Assembly (NCBI RefSeq): GCF_050908995.1
Contig: NC_135126.1
Location: 1,674,001 to 1,738,000 of the forward strand
Length of the DNA: 64,000 bases
Origin: Andrena cerasifolii
Lineage: Eukaryota > Arthropoda > Insecta > Hymenoptera > Andrenidae
Direction: 5' to 3'
The position numbers and the translations under genes were made by a program. This document shows positions 35,370 to 45,395 of this stretch, piece after piece. Position 1 is the first letter of the stretch. The number at the start of each line of letters is the position of its first letter. A model generated the notes under the pieces. It searched no databases and was not told the DNA's origin. It saw only the letters and a list, made by a program, of their open reading frames with translations.

Positions 35370-35779
35370 CAGGGGGAGGACATCATGAGGTAGACACCGA
35401 TTTCGATGAGCCTTGGCACGCTGGATCTATGTCGAAAATAAGTAAATAGGTGTCCGAGCGTTTCTGCCAATGGGCCTTATTAATAGAGATATTTACATGG
35501 AAATTATTAAAAATTTCATAGTGGCCGTGGCGTTTTAATGGGTAAAAATCACTCTGAAAGACTGGGAGTCCCCAAGTTAAAAAAAAAATTATAAAAAAAA
35601 TGTATAAAGTTTTTTGTTAACGTGGATACATCTTGAAAAGGCACCCCGACGCCTCCAGAAGGGAATCTCGTAGTGTGGGATTTTTACCCACTAAAACCCC
35701 ACGGCCACTATGAAATTTTTAATAATTTACATGTAAAGCTCATCAATATCGATGTTTACCTCATGGTGCCCTCCCCTTG
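35370..35779. mobile_element. PIF/Harbinger-like palindromic MITE, copy 1 (partly deleted)
   Basis: Ends CAGGGGGAGGACATCATGAG and inverse CAAGGGGAGGGCACCATGAG are flanked by the 3-bp repeat TTA (35367-35369 and 35780-35782). The left arm is long (to about 35545), while the right arm lacks an internal block that the full copy at 56602 retains (ATAAGTAAATAGGTGTCCG). A 3-bp TNA duplication is typical of PIF/Harbinger. Non-coding. Confidence 0.75.
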
Positions 35780-35782
35780 TTA

Positions 35783-36669
35783 GTACTTTAAGAGTGCTCC
35801 GTAAAATGTTTTTACCATTTCTACTTATACTGTCACTTTTCACAATTCTATCCAATTGAACATAAACTTCTCCCAAGATAACACCCAAGAAAGAATATGT
35901 AGGTACACGTGTGCTATCACGATCATCTCTAGAATAATTAAAAAATTCTGAATTCGCGAATTCAGTAATTATTAAATTTCTAAATAGACCCAAACAAATA
36001 TAAATATTCCCCAAAACTAAGAAATCTCTATCTACAACTTAATTCTCATTTCTCACACTGATTCCCAACTACAAATTCAATCACCCCTCAATTCCAGAGC
36101 GCGCCCAAGCGAATATAGAATAATTCCGAAGGTGCACGCGATAAGTCGTAGTACGCCATATGGGTGTACCATGAGTATCCTTGCCTCGACACCGTTGCGC
36201 GTCTGTAAAAAGCATATCAGCGCGTAGAATAAGACCGTGCCCGTCAGACAGGCTCGCGCGACAAAATTCCCCGTCCGATGCCGCGAATAATACGTTCCGA
36301 GCGTATACGCGTACGCCCTTTACGGGGCGAATTATCGTCGTGGCGGCCGGGGTATCGTAAACATGAGAACGTTATGTCTTTAGCAGCCTCGCAGGAAACA
36401 TCGATCGGTGCCCTCGATTGCATCGTTGTCGGTGTAACGATAGCCCGGTCGCTGGAGACATTCGCCTCCGCAATGTCGATGCAATCGTAGAGCCAGCCTC
36501 TTGTTCTCCTCTAAGTACCCGTGCTTGTTGGAACGAGAGCGTTCCTCGTGATAGTATTCCGCGCGATTTTACGATATAAAATACGACGGCGAACGTCCCT
36601 TCGAGGTGTGACAATAATTTCGCGAGACGGGTCTGTGGCGAAAGAATTGAAGAGGGACAGGAGGTTCTG
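35783..36669. other. Unique sequence with a CpG-rich island (36110-36660), no gene
   Basis: AT-rich, then CpG-rich immediately before the 160-bp array. Frames in the island overlap on both strands. Candidate regulatory island. Confidence 0.35.
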
Positions 36670-37768
36670 ATCGTCAAACACTCTTGGCCATTTTATTCGG
36701 TGACAAAGTAGATCTTTATGTTCTTCAAAATTATGTTGAGAATACTTCTTAGGTACAATCTCTAAAAAGTTTAAGTTCTCCTTTTAGGGTTCTCTAATTT
36801 ATTTCAAATCCTTCTGCAATTTATTTGAAATCGTCAAACACCCTTGGCCATTTTATTCGCGGACACAGTAGATCTTTATGTTCTTCAAAGTTATGTTGAG
36901 AATACTTCTTAGGTACAATTTCTATAAAGTTTAAGTTCTCCTTTTAGGGTTCTCTAATTTATTTCAAATCCTTCTCCAATTTATTTGAAATCGTCAAACA
37001 CCCTTGGCCATTTTATTCGCTGACAAAGTAGATCTTTATGTTCTTCAAAATTATGTTGATAATACTTCTTAAGTACAATCTCTAAAAAGTTTAAGTTCTC
37101 CCTTTAGGGTTCTCTAATTTATTTCAAATCCTTCTCCAATTTATTTGAAATCGTCAAACACCCTTGGCCATTTTATTCGCGGACACAGTAGATCTTTATG
37201 TTCTTCAAAATTATGTTGAGAAACTTCTTAGGTACAATCTCTAAAAAGTTTAAGTTTTCCTTTTAGGGTTCTCTAATTTATTTCAAATCCTTCTCGAATT
37301 TATTTGAAATCGTCAAACACCCTTGGCCATTTTATTCGCGGACACAGTAGATCTTTATGTTCTTCAAACTTATATTGAGAATACTTCTTAGGTACAATTT
37401 CTATAAAGTTTAAGTTCTCCTTTTAGGGTTCTCTAATTTATTTCAAATCCTTCTCCAATTTATTTGAAATCGTCAAACACCCTTGGCCATTTTATTCGCG
37501 GACACAGTAGATCTTTATGTTCTTCAAACTTATATTGAGAATACTTCTTAGGTACAATTTCTATAAAGTTTAAGTTCTCCTTTTAGGGTTCTCTAATTTA
37601 TTTCAAATCCTTCTCCAATTTATTTGAAATCGTCAAACACCCTTGGCCATTTTATTCGCTGACAAAATAGATCTTTATGTTCTTCAAAGTTATGTTGAGA
37701 ATACTTCTTAGGTACAATCTCTGAAAAGGTTAAGTTCTCCTTTTAGGGTTCTCTAATTTATTTCAAAT
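36670..37768. repeat. Tandem array, 160-bp unit, seven copies
   Basis: TCGTCAAACACYCTTGGCCA recurs at 36671, 36831, 36991, 37151, 37310, 37470 and 37630, a period of 160 bp with a single 1-bp deletion. Two unit types are distinguishable by GCGGACACAGTAG (copies 2, 4, 5, 6) and TGACAAARTAG (copies 1, 3, 7). Copies 5 and 6 are almost identical, suggesting recent unequal exchange. No coding content. Confidence 0.95.
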
Positions 37769-40091
37769 TCTTTCGTTTCTTCCGAGTTGTATCGTGCAAC
37801 TGGCATCTATAATTCTTTCAGTAGAAATTGTAATGTAGTATAGAAGACTGTAGGAGATGAGCATATGGTACCTATATTTCTTTCGTTTCCATGAATTATT
37901 GAGGAGCTTGTTCTTCTAATTGCTCAGGCAAGGCTGCCGCGCAGACAGGGCTCCCTTGGAGGTAGCGATAAGCGAATTCCCTTTCGAAAATAATCCTAAC
38001 GGTTCGGTTGTAATATATCATCCGTCGCCGTCACCAATTCGTCATCAGAGTCCCTTGGAACTAACGACTCGAAGAATACTTCTAACGGGTCGCGTAAAAT
38101 ACTGTTGCACGGGTACCGTCACTAATTCGTCATCCGGATTTTTCGTCCCGACGCCACTATATCTTCCATGCGTGAGTTCACGCTGTGACACTGTGTCTCG
38201 CAAATGTGCGGGGCACAATGCGCGTTATGCTTGAAGCAGATCGCGGTACGGCGATCCTATAGTCCGCCCACCGGTGTTTCCTGAGGCGCGGGTGTGACGA
38301 CAGTCGGCGAAACGTGGGACGAAGAGAAGAAAACTGCGCAACACCCACGCGGTTTCCTCGATGCTGCGCGTTTTCGAGAGCACGTCGCGTCACCCCTTTT
38401 TCCCGGTGGATCGTCCTTTCCCTCTCATCCCTTCCGCCCGCGGCGTCTTCATCGGCCATCGACGCTGGGTGATTGCGAACATGGCGAGCTCGCGCAAATT
38501 GCTCGCTGCGACGTCTCCCTCTCCGGGGAGATGATCGTAAACCGGGAGAATTTTCCTTTCCATCGTGTCACTGGCTGTCCAAATGGCGGATAGACTTGGT
38601 GGTAAACGAGAACAGTAGTTTAGGTCAGCAATATGCTTGAACATCCTGCGAAAGACTTCGATAAACGTTTCTGCTAGTTCTCGAGCAGCAGGAGGATGTG
38701 CTTCTTCGACTTCTATGAAACTGAAATTGATTACTCTTTAAGTGGTAGGTGGGTTTGATAATTAATTAAAGTTATTTAGAAATGAAAACGGAAGGATTGC
38801 AAGATACCTGCAGCATGTTTGAAGAAAAGAAACAAACCTGAAGATACATACAAACACAAAACACCGTTGTACATAATAATTTCAAGGACTGCTATTTTTA
38901 AAACCAGTTGAATTCCTAAAAATCACGAATGTCAAGTTCGCTTCTTAATCTGGACAATACTTTCAAGGTCACTCTATATTTCGGGAAATACGTAAGTCGG
39001 AGTGAATCTGCGATGGCGTCTCTTGGAATGGGACCTAAAGAAATCGATGCGAATCGACGTTTGCTCGTGGGCCATCGTCTGCTGGATCGAAAGCTTTTGA
39101 GAGTGGTGTGGTTTTGCGTTCGAAGGGAAGGACGAGAGGAGCAGGGGGAGGAAAAGGAGGCGAGGGAGACGAAAGGCGATCGCGCATCGAAATGCTCGAG
39201 GCGTGGAGCGGGTCGACATGGAAGGCGCGCTCGGATGTTAGCGAAATAAATTATTGCCGCGTTTTCAATTTTTAACCCGTTCCGGCCGTTCTTTTTTCAC
39301 GACGTTTGCTCCCTCGACCCGGCCAATCTACGCTCAATCTTCCCGCATTCGCCGATCCTCTCTCTCTCCGTATGCGAGCTACGGAGCTACGGTGTTCCGC
39401 TGAATTAAACATAAGTCAGCGAGTATAAAATATGCCGCGAACGTTACCGGCAGATATAAAACGCGGCTCGGTAGGTGTACGTGCCACGTGCACCGGGGGA
39501 ATGCGCGGATAACTTCTTCTTTTTCCGGGGGAAAGCTTTACGTCCCTCCGAAAACGTCGTGCCTTTATCCCGGAGGAAAGTGGAAAACTACCCTCGTGAT
39601 CCCTTCGTCTTTTGCCTGGCAATTCTTGCGCGTGCTCCTTGACTCTGTGGGTGAAATGAAAGAGAGTGAAATGAGCATAATTTTGAGAGGGAATTGAGGA
39701 TATTGTTTGGTAAAGATCAGAGACTTCGTGGGTGCTTGAAAAATATTTCTGGTTGGGAGAATATAGGTATGTGGTTGTCCTTGTGGAGAAATAAATGCAA
39801 AATGTGAAACCTGATTTGGAGATAGAATTCATTTTTGTCAAGTACTACATGGATTTCCAAATTCGATTCGATATTCTGCATTTTTTATTCATGCTTGCAC
39901 AAGGAATCACCGTGCCTCCACGAGATATTATCAAGGGATATTAGTGCTATAATAGTCACCTTGCATGAGTCTTATTGCCTATACTTAATGACCCAGTCCA
40001 CTTCCACCAGTGGTCGATCGAATTTCTTACCCCATATCACAACATTCCACACCTCAAGAATTTTTAAACCCTCCAAACAGCTAAGTAGGCA
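37769..40091. other. Unique sequence with CpG-rich islands (37920-38600, 38990-39640), no gene
   Basis: Both islands carry overlapping frames on both strands (for example 37920-38234 +, 38178-38459 minus, 38929-39249 +) without domain or splice support. The plus frame near 39110-39200 is a purine-rich run read as Glu/Arg. Regulatory function is possible; no exon is claimed. Confidence 0.35.
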
Positions 40092-40396
40092 CTAGGGCGG
40101 CAAATTTTGGGGGCGGTAAATTTTGGGGAACGGCAAATTGGAGGAAGCGACAAATTTTGGGGAGCTGTAAATTTTGAGGAGCATCTAAATGTTGGGTAGC
40201 GACAAATTTTAGGCGAAAGAAATTAGAAAAGGTTTAAGAACAATTCACCTTTTTTCGTGTAGCGAGTTAGCAATGACTCATGTGTGAGTTGCCATATTGA
40301 ATTAATTTTGAAATTCTCTCGACTATTTTAAATTAAAATATTTTCTGATATTTCGCGGGAAGGGCGGCAGACGCCAAATCTTCAAATCCGCCCGTG
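40092..40396. mobile_element. hAT-like element fragment related to that at 59108
   Basis: GAAAGAAATTRGRAAAGGTTTAA, then GTTGCCATATTGAATTAATT and AAAATATTTTCTGATATTTC, match corresponding parts of the element at 59108-60149. The right end reads inward as CACGGGCGGATTTGAAG. At 40096-40220 a word of about 20 bp (GCGGCAAATTTTGGGG and variants) is repeated about seven times. No target-site duplication survives. Confidence 0.6.
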
Positions 40397-41543
40397 ACAA
40401 CACCGTTCAAAAATCTCCTCGATTGCACAGATCGATTCAATATAAAAACTACCTGCAACAACCAATTGTCCATCTTGCATTTTCCCGACACCATAACTCT
40501 ACACACGCACGCAGCGCTAAAAAGCGAAAATTTATATAAAAAAGGGATTCAATTCGACTTGAAATCTATGGCTAATAGGAAACAGGGGCCCGAATGTAGA
40601 GCCTAATTACGTATGTTCGCTCGATGACCGACGGTCCGTCGTCTGCATGCGCGGCGTCCGCCGCGGCGTCGTTTCGCATGCAAGGAGCTCTCCTCGCAAT
40701 TCATTCAGCGCGACGCACAGCGTTTCGCGATCGGTGCACGACGGTACACTTGTTTGTTTCGTTTGCTGTACCGTTGCTCGCGGTATCCTCAATTAAACCC
40801 ACAGCTTTTAATAGCTGGATCCATCGTGTACGCGCGTGCACACACCGAGAACACGTTCCTCCCTCTCCGCCCTGCTGCCCCTGGCGTGTCTCGTTGGTCG
40901 CGGCTTGCCGACTTACGCGGGCACGCTTATTATTAACGAATAAATTATGTCATAACGGTCTGATCAGTGCCCGTTGTGCGAATGGTAATAGTCAGGGGCC
41001 TTTGTATGCACCCTGGACGAGTTACGCGGCGTTCGCGGTTATGTTAATTAGACGCGAGAAACACGGCGACCACGTTGACAGGTAACTCGCCGTGCAATTA
41101 TAACTAGTTCGACCTCGTGCCCTGCCTCGGCTATTTCGTCTGCATACCAGCTGACACGTGAAATGTATGGCGCGACGTAAGATCGCGGGTAGGCGATTAT
41201 TAAGGAGGACAGGAAGAGTTTTGCGTTGAGGATTTGTGGGTAACGATTTTTTATGGCACTTCGGAGAAAGTCGATGTGGGAGGCGTACCGTGGGGCATGT
41301 GATCGTTCAATTTATTGCGAGTGGCCATTTTGCGCGTTTCGGTGCGGTATGTGGGAAGTTATCGATTGGAGGGGTTTTGTAAAATGTAAATCAATGTTCA
41401 ATTTTGTGAATGCTTGAGTTGCTTCTTGCTTTTGGTTTGAGCTGGTGTTCGGTACTTTTGGTAAAGTGGTGGCACTCTGTAAAGATTTTGCGATGGAATT
41501 GTTTCACCGAATTGCAGAAGAACATGTCCTTTCACTCATAATA
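40397..41543. promoter_or_regulatory. CpG-rich island with homeodomain-type sites, no gene
   Basis: 40600-41160 is CpG-rich. Within it TTATTATTAACGAATAAATT (about 40927), GTTAATTAG (about 41043) and CAATTATAAC cluster within 180 bp, typical of homeodomain-bound enhancers in insects. The 153-codon plus frame here is of low quality (many Cys/His/Arg, no domain) and I reject it as a gene. Function is inferred. Confidence 0.35.
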
Positions 41544-41659
41544 TACAGTCTGTCCCACAAGAGCGTGTTCCCCGTGTCTCCGAAAGGAATCATTAGATTT
41601 AAACAAAGTCTATATTGCCGAAAAGTACGTTTTATGAACAAATACGTAATTACCTATTA

Positions 41660-42258
41660 CACTGTCCAATAGTCATTTTGGTCTGTAAGATTCAATAGCC
41701 GGTTCTTACAGATTTTTGCGCGCTGAAACGAATCCGCAAAACGTTTGTTGCCATCACCTTTCGAGAAATTCGATTTTGAAAGAAACTGCAAATTTTCAAC
41801 TTTGGACATCTTTTGTGTCGAAACAGTAATATTTATTCGGTTGTTTGTCGCGTGAAATTATTCTACTAATCCTCCCGAATACAACGATATAAGTTATTAG
41901 TGCATTATGAACATTTAAATATATTTAAACAAGGCTCAAAGGGAAAAGAACACCCGAAATTCACCCACTTTTGCAGATATCTTTAAATTTATTTCCAAAA
42001 CTAAGGGGCTAGGAGAAAATCTGACTACTTGAATGCTTATAATAATTTGATAAACTATGCAACCGAATAACTATTATTGTTTGCACACAAAAGATGTTCA
42101 AAGTTGAAAATTTACATTTTTTTTAAATGGAATTTCTCGAAAACTGAGGGTAATGGCGATAAACGGTTTACGGACTCGTATTCAGCGCACAAAAATCTAT
42201 CAGAAACGGCTATTGAATGTTGCAGAACAGAAAAGAAGTTCAATTTTGTTGGACAGTG
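41660..42258. mobile_element. MITE with 3-bp TTA duplication nested in the Tc1 relic
   Basis: Ends CACTGTCCAA inverted at both sides, with TTA flanks (41657-41659 and 42259-42261). Arms of about 190 bp pair, including TTTTTGCGCGCTGAA-like and TTCAACTTTGGACATC words. The TTA duplication suggests PIF/Harbinger or a related group. It splits the Tc1 relic and so is younger. Confidence 0.7.
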
Positions 42259-42261
42259 TTA

Positions 42262-42640
42262 TATGGTTCCGTCTCCGTTCAACTAACTTTTTTGCATACT
42301 GAGAAGATAAAGACCACATTTCTCGAATTTCTCGAGGTAACTACTTGACCGTGAATGTACGTTTTCCTTGAAGCTTATGCTTTATGAAACCCCAAACGTT
42401 TTCGATTGGATTCGCAACAGACGAGTGTGCAGGCCAGTGCAAACGTTACTATGCTCTTCTCTTCTTTCCACGCCGTGCAAAAGCGGCAAAAAATACGGAG
42501 CTCTCATTTTAAAAATTGCTTGTTTCCTACGGAATCACAAACTAACATGCCACACGTGTTAATCAGCGTTGTAGAAGACACTTTTCTCTTCCGAATTCTC
42601 AAGGACCCACTCCTTCTTAAAGTACAGGGCCGTGGCTACG
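42262..42640 (-). pseudogene. Tc1/mariner-type transposase remnant (C-terminal part)
   Basis: Minus-strand translation of 42344-42412 gives NPIENVWGFIKHKLQ with WPAHSSVA just before it. This is the Tc1-family signature WPA-SPDLNPIENVW, whose Glu is the last catalytic residue of the DDE triad. Further on, WSLSSQYAKKLV resembles the usual W-x-IP-EY-x-LV C-terminal segment. The frame is interrupted by stops upstream of the WPA motif and after GKRTFTVK, and the first two catalytic aspartates are not found. It is therefore a dead, deleted copy. The family call is secure and activity is excluded. The overlapping plus-strand frames (42368-42720) are shadows. Confidence 0.75.
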
Positions 42641-42690
42641 AGGAACACGCTCTTGTGGGGCAGACTGTGCTACAAAAAGGTCACTTCTAT

Positions 42691-43415
42691 TTAAGAGGGG
42701 AATCCTATTCTTTGGGCTAAGAACATAGCAAAATTGGGGATTTTTTTTTAAGAAACTAGCGATTTGATTCATCTGAAATTTGAACCATATTTTGATGCAT
42801 CGTTGAGGAAGCAATAGTTTTTTTTTTATTAATTTTTATTAACAAATATGGGAGTTACACATGATCAACCAACACGCCGCACAAAATTCGACGTCCCCTG
42901 GTGTGCATGATATTTATCTTTCTGATAATCTAAAACAGAAAAAAGAAACGGCGTTTCATTGTATACATATGTAGCCATAATTTGATGAGCCAGGAAAAAA
43001 TACAACAATTTTTTGAGGAGTGTGGAGAGTTTTCAAATTGAAAGGTCTGGAACTTTAAGTTTTGCTACACAATTTTGCGCCAATTTTCTTATGCAATTAC
43101 AGAGGTATATAACTTATCGGTATCCTGCTTCATCTAAGTATAAAGTAATATTTGTTGGACATACAGGCCAAATTTGAAGGTAATTGGTTCAGTGATTACA
43201 GAAATATCGTGCACTCCAGCGGACGACGGCAGCGTGATGGTCGATCATGCATAAATCCCATATTTATTATTAAAAATTAATAAAAAAAAATACAACTTCT
43301 TCAAAGATGCATAATAACATGGTCCAATTTTCATATTATTCGAATCGCTATTTTCTTAAAACAAAATCGAAAATTTCGCTATGTTTTTATCCCAAAGAAT
43401 AGTATTCCCCCTTAA
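42691..43415. mobile_element. TTAA-flanked foldback element A (of a tandem pair)
   Basis: From TTAA at 42691 inward the sequence reads GAGGGGAATCCTATTCTTTG. From TTAA at 43412-43415 the inverse reads GGGGGAATACTATTCTTTG. Arms run to about 42885 and from about 43225 with moderate divergence, and the spacer is about 340 bp. No coding sequence. It shares its right TTAA with element B. Confidence 0.75.
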
Positions 43416-44165
43416 GACTTAGTCAGTCGTTCCTGTCTAAAATGAAGCATTTCTGTTTCAATTAATTAAAAAGAAACCAACTGAAACTGAGGCTTGTTCT
43501 TTGGCATGGAATTTATTAACATCATAAGCTTTAAAAAACATGTTTGTTTAGTAAAAAATATTCATTATATATGACGCTAAAGATGGATCATTAAAGAGGC
43601 TTTTTAAAAAAAGTCTATTTTGTGTTACAATGATAACTCAAAAACGGAGGTTCCAATCGATTCAAAACAAAGTCGAGCATCTTCACAAAATGTGTGGTTT
43701 CGGACCAGACCTAAATTAAAGTTAATGAAAACTCTTATTCTTTATGAAAAGAAACTAAGACCTCATCTTTTGGGGCTAAAAGATGGTAAAACCTCATCAA
43801 CGAGGTCTCAATGTGGTTTTAATTTATTTTCATAAAGAATAAGAGTTTTCAGTAACTTTAATTTAGGTCTGATCCGAAACTACACATTTGTTGAAGATGC
43901 TCGAATTTGTTTTGAATCGATTGGGACCTCCGTTTGTGAGTTATCACTGCAACACAAAAGAAACATTTTTTAAAAAGCCTCTTTAATCATCCATCTGTAG
44001 CGTCATGTATGATGCATAGTTTTGACTAAACAAACAAGTTTTTTTAAAGCTTATGATGTTAATAAACTTCATTCCAAAGAACAGGTCTCAGTTTCAATTT
44101 GTTTCTTTGTAAATAATTGAAACAGAAATTTTAGACAGGAACGACTGCCTAAGTAGTACCTTTAA
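43412..44165. mobile_element. TTAA-flanked foldback element B (of a tandem pair)
   Basis: Arms 43412 to about 43750 and about 43830 to 44165 are close reverse complements (inner landmark AAGAATAAGAGTTTTC; outer landmark CAGTCGTTCCTGTCTAAAAT). TTAA bounds both sides. The right end has about six extra bases between TTAA and the homologous word. The spacer contains smaller stems built from GACCTCATC. Non-coding. Confidence 0.75.
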
Positions 44166-45212
44166 GGGGGCACAATAGACAGCTAAAATCAACGGTTGCT
44201 TCTGGACTAGACTGTAGAGCCACTAATAACTTAAACCTTTTGCTCTTTTAACAATTCTTTCTTAGGGATATGAAACGTATTTTCAAATAAGAATGTTTCC
44301 AAAATATTAAAAATTCATTAATATTCAAGACGTCAAAGTGAGTGCTTGCGTAATGCCCGCCTCCATGTGGTGAACACGATTCCAATTGACTGATTTATCT
44401 AAATGCAAAATCGCTGTTTCCGAATATTCTTTAACTCAAAATCTACAATGTGGAACTCGATCGAAAAATTTTAATAAAAATTCACCGAGTTATACAAGAA
44501 ATATCAACTCTGAAGGATTTTACTGAAGTAATTCTGTGATAACTGTTGTCTTAAATTTTGTTAAAGTTATGCGTTCTTAGGCTGAGCTCAGACGGACCAC
44601 TTTAGGAGCCCACTGCAACCACAAAAAAAACGGTTGTGCGTTGTGTCAACCACCGACAGCGGCAATTTCGTGATACAATTTTTTTTCGTCGACAGAAAAG
44701 CGACAGCCCAACCACTGTTTTGTGGTTGTGGTGGGCTTCTAAAGTGGTCCGTCTTAGTTCAGTTTTAGTGAACGAGTTCCACATTGTGGAGGAAAGTGTT
44801 TTGTAGGTTCAGTTAAAATTTCAACGAAAACTATCGATCCGTTCTCGAGTTACGATGTTCACCGTCTTAAGAAACATAGTTTTGAGAAAAACATCTTTAA
44901 AGCCTGCCGCGGCGCGTTTACCTGCATTGGCCCGCCCGTTACTTTTTACACTGTAACTCTCGTAATTTTTCGAATTTTTCAATGCAATCTTTTTTTAAAA
45001 TACTTCTAATACTTGTGGCTATCATAAACAATCGAAAAAGATTTCGAGTTTTTTACCTTGAAATACCCATGTACCTGCTTAATGCAATTTGTATTTTGAA
45101 TTCAGTTTGCAAACGACAACCTCATTTTACTTCGTACTCTATATACTACTACCATCATTGGTATGTATCTTTCACTCTTGAATACCGGTGTTTATTCATG
45201 CATTTACAACAG
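44166..45212. other. AT-rich repeat-like sequence, no gene
   Basis: It begins with GGGGGCACAATAGACAGC right after a TTAA, so it may be the edge of another TTAA element whose other end I cannot find. One short MITE at 44582 is listed separately. Confidence 0.3.
44582..44762. mobile_element. Very short MITE, 181 bp, with about 43-bp TIRs
   Basis: CTGAGCTCAGACGGACCACT and the inverse of CTGAACTAAGACGGACCACT head TIRs of about 43 bp, continuing through AGCCCAC and CAACCACAAAA. The central loop is about 95 bp. No clear target duplication. Confidence 0.75.
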
Positions 45213-45395
45213 TAGGGGAGACCAGGACTAGTTGATACAGGGGCAGGTTGATACAGACGAATTATCTCGACACCGTATATATGTAGCTCCATTTGAGCGA
45301 GATATGTGAAGTTTGTTGTTCAATTCATTACTACGATCCAGCTTACGTCTGTGTACCTTGACGTTAACAATCGTTTTTAACTGTTTTCTTTTATA
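45213..45395. mobile_element. Fragment of the 28432-type element (one end only)
   Basis: TAGGGGAGACCAGGACTAG and GATACAGACGAATTATCTCG, followed by about 150 bp through TACGTCTGTGTACCTTGACG and TTTTTAACTGTTTTC, are the reverse complement of the right end of the element at 28432-29365 (about 29180-29365). The other end is absent. Confidence 0.75.

Larger units (their letters stand above)
41546..42667 (-). mobile_element. Tc1-like transposon relic
   Basis: Inverted ends CAGTCTGTCCCACAAGAGCG and inverse CAGTCTGCCCCACAAGAGCG extend to about 26 bp. TA precedes the left end (41544-41545); the right TA is lost. It contains a broken Tc1-type transposase on the minus strand. A separate TTA-flanked element (41660-42258) has inserted near the C-terminal end of the coding region. 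The distance from the right end to the surviving motif is too short for a full transposase, so the N-terminal half has been deleted. Confidence 0.75.

Noticed and set aside
40624..41085. 153-codon plus-strand reading frame
   Set aside because: Lies in a CpG-rich island with low TA content where stops are rare. Composition (Cys, His, Arg, Ala) is not protein-like, and the region looks like an enhancer.
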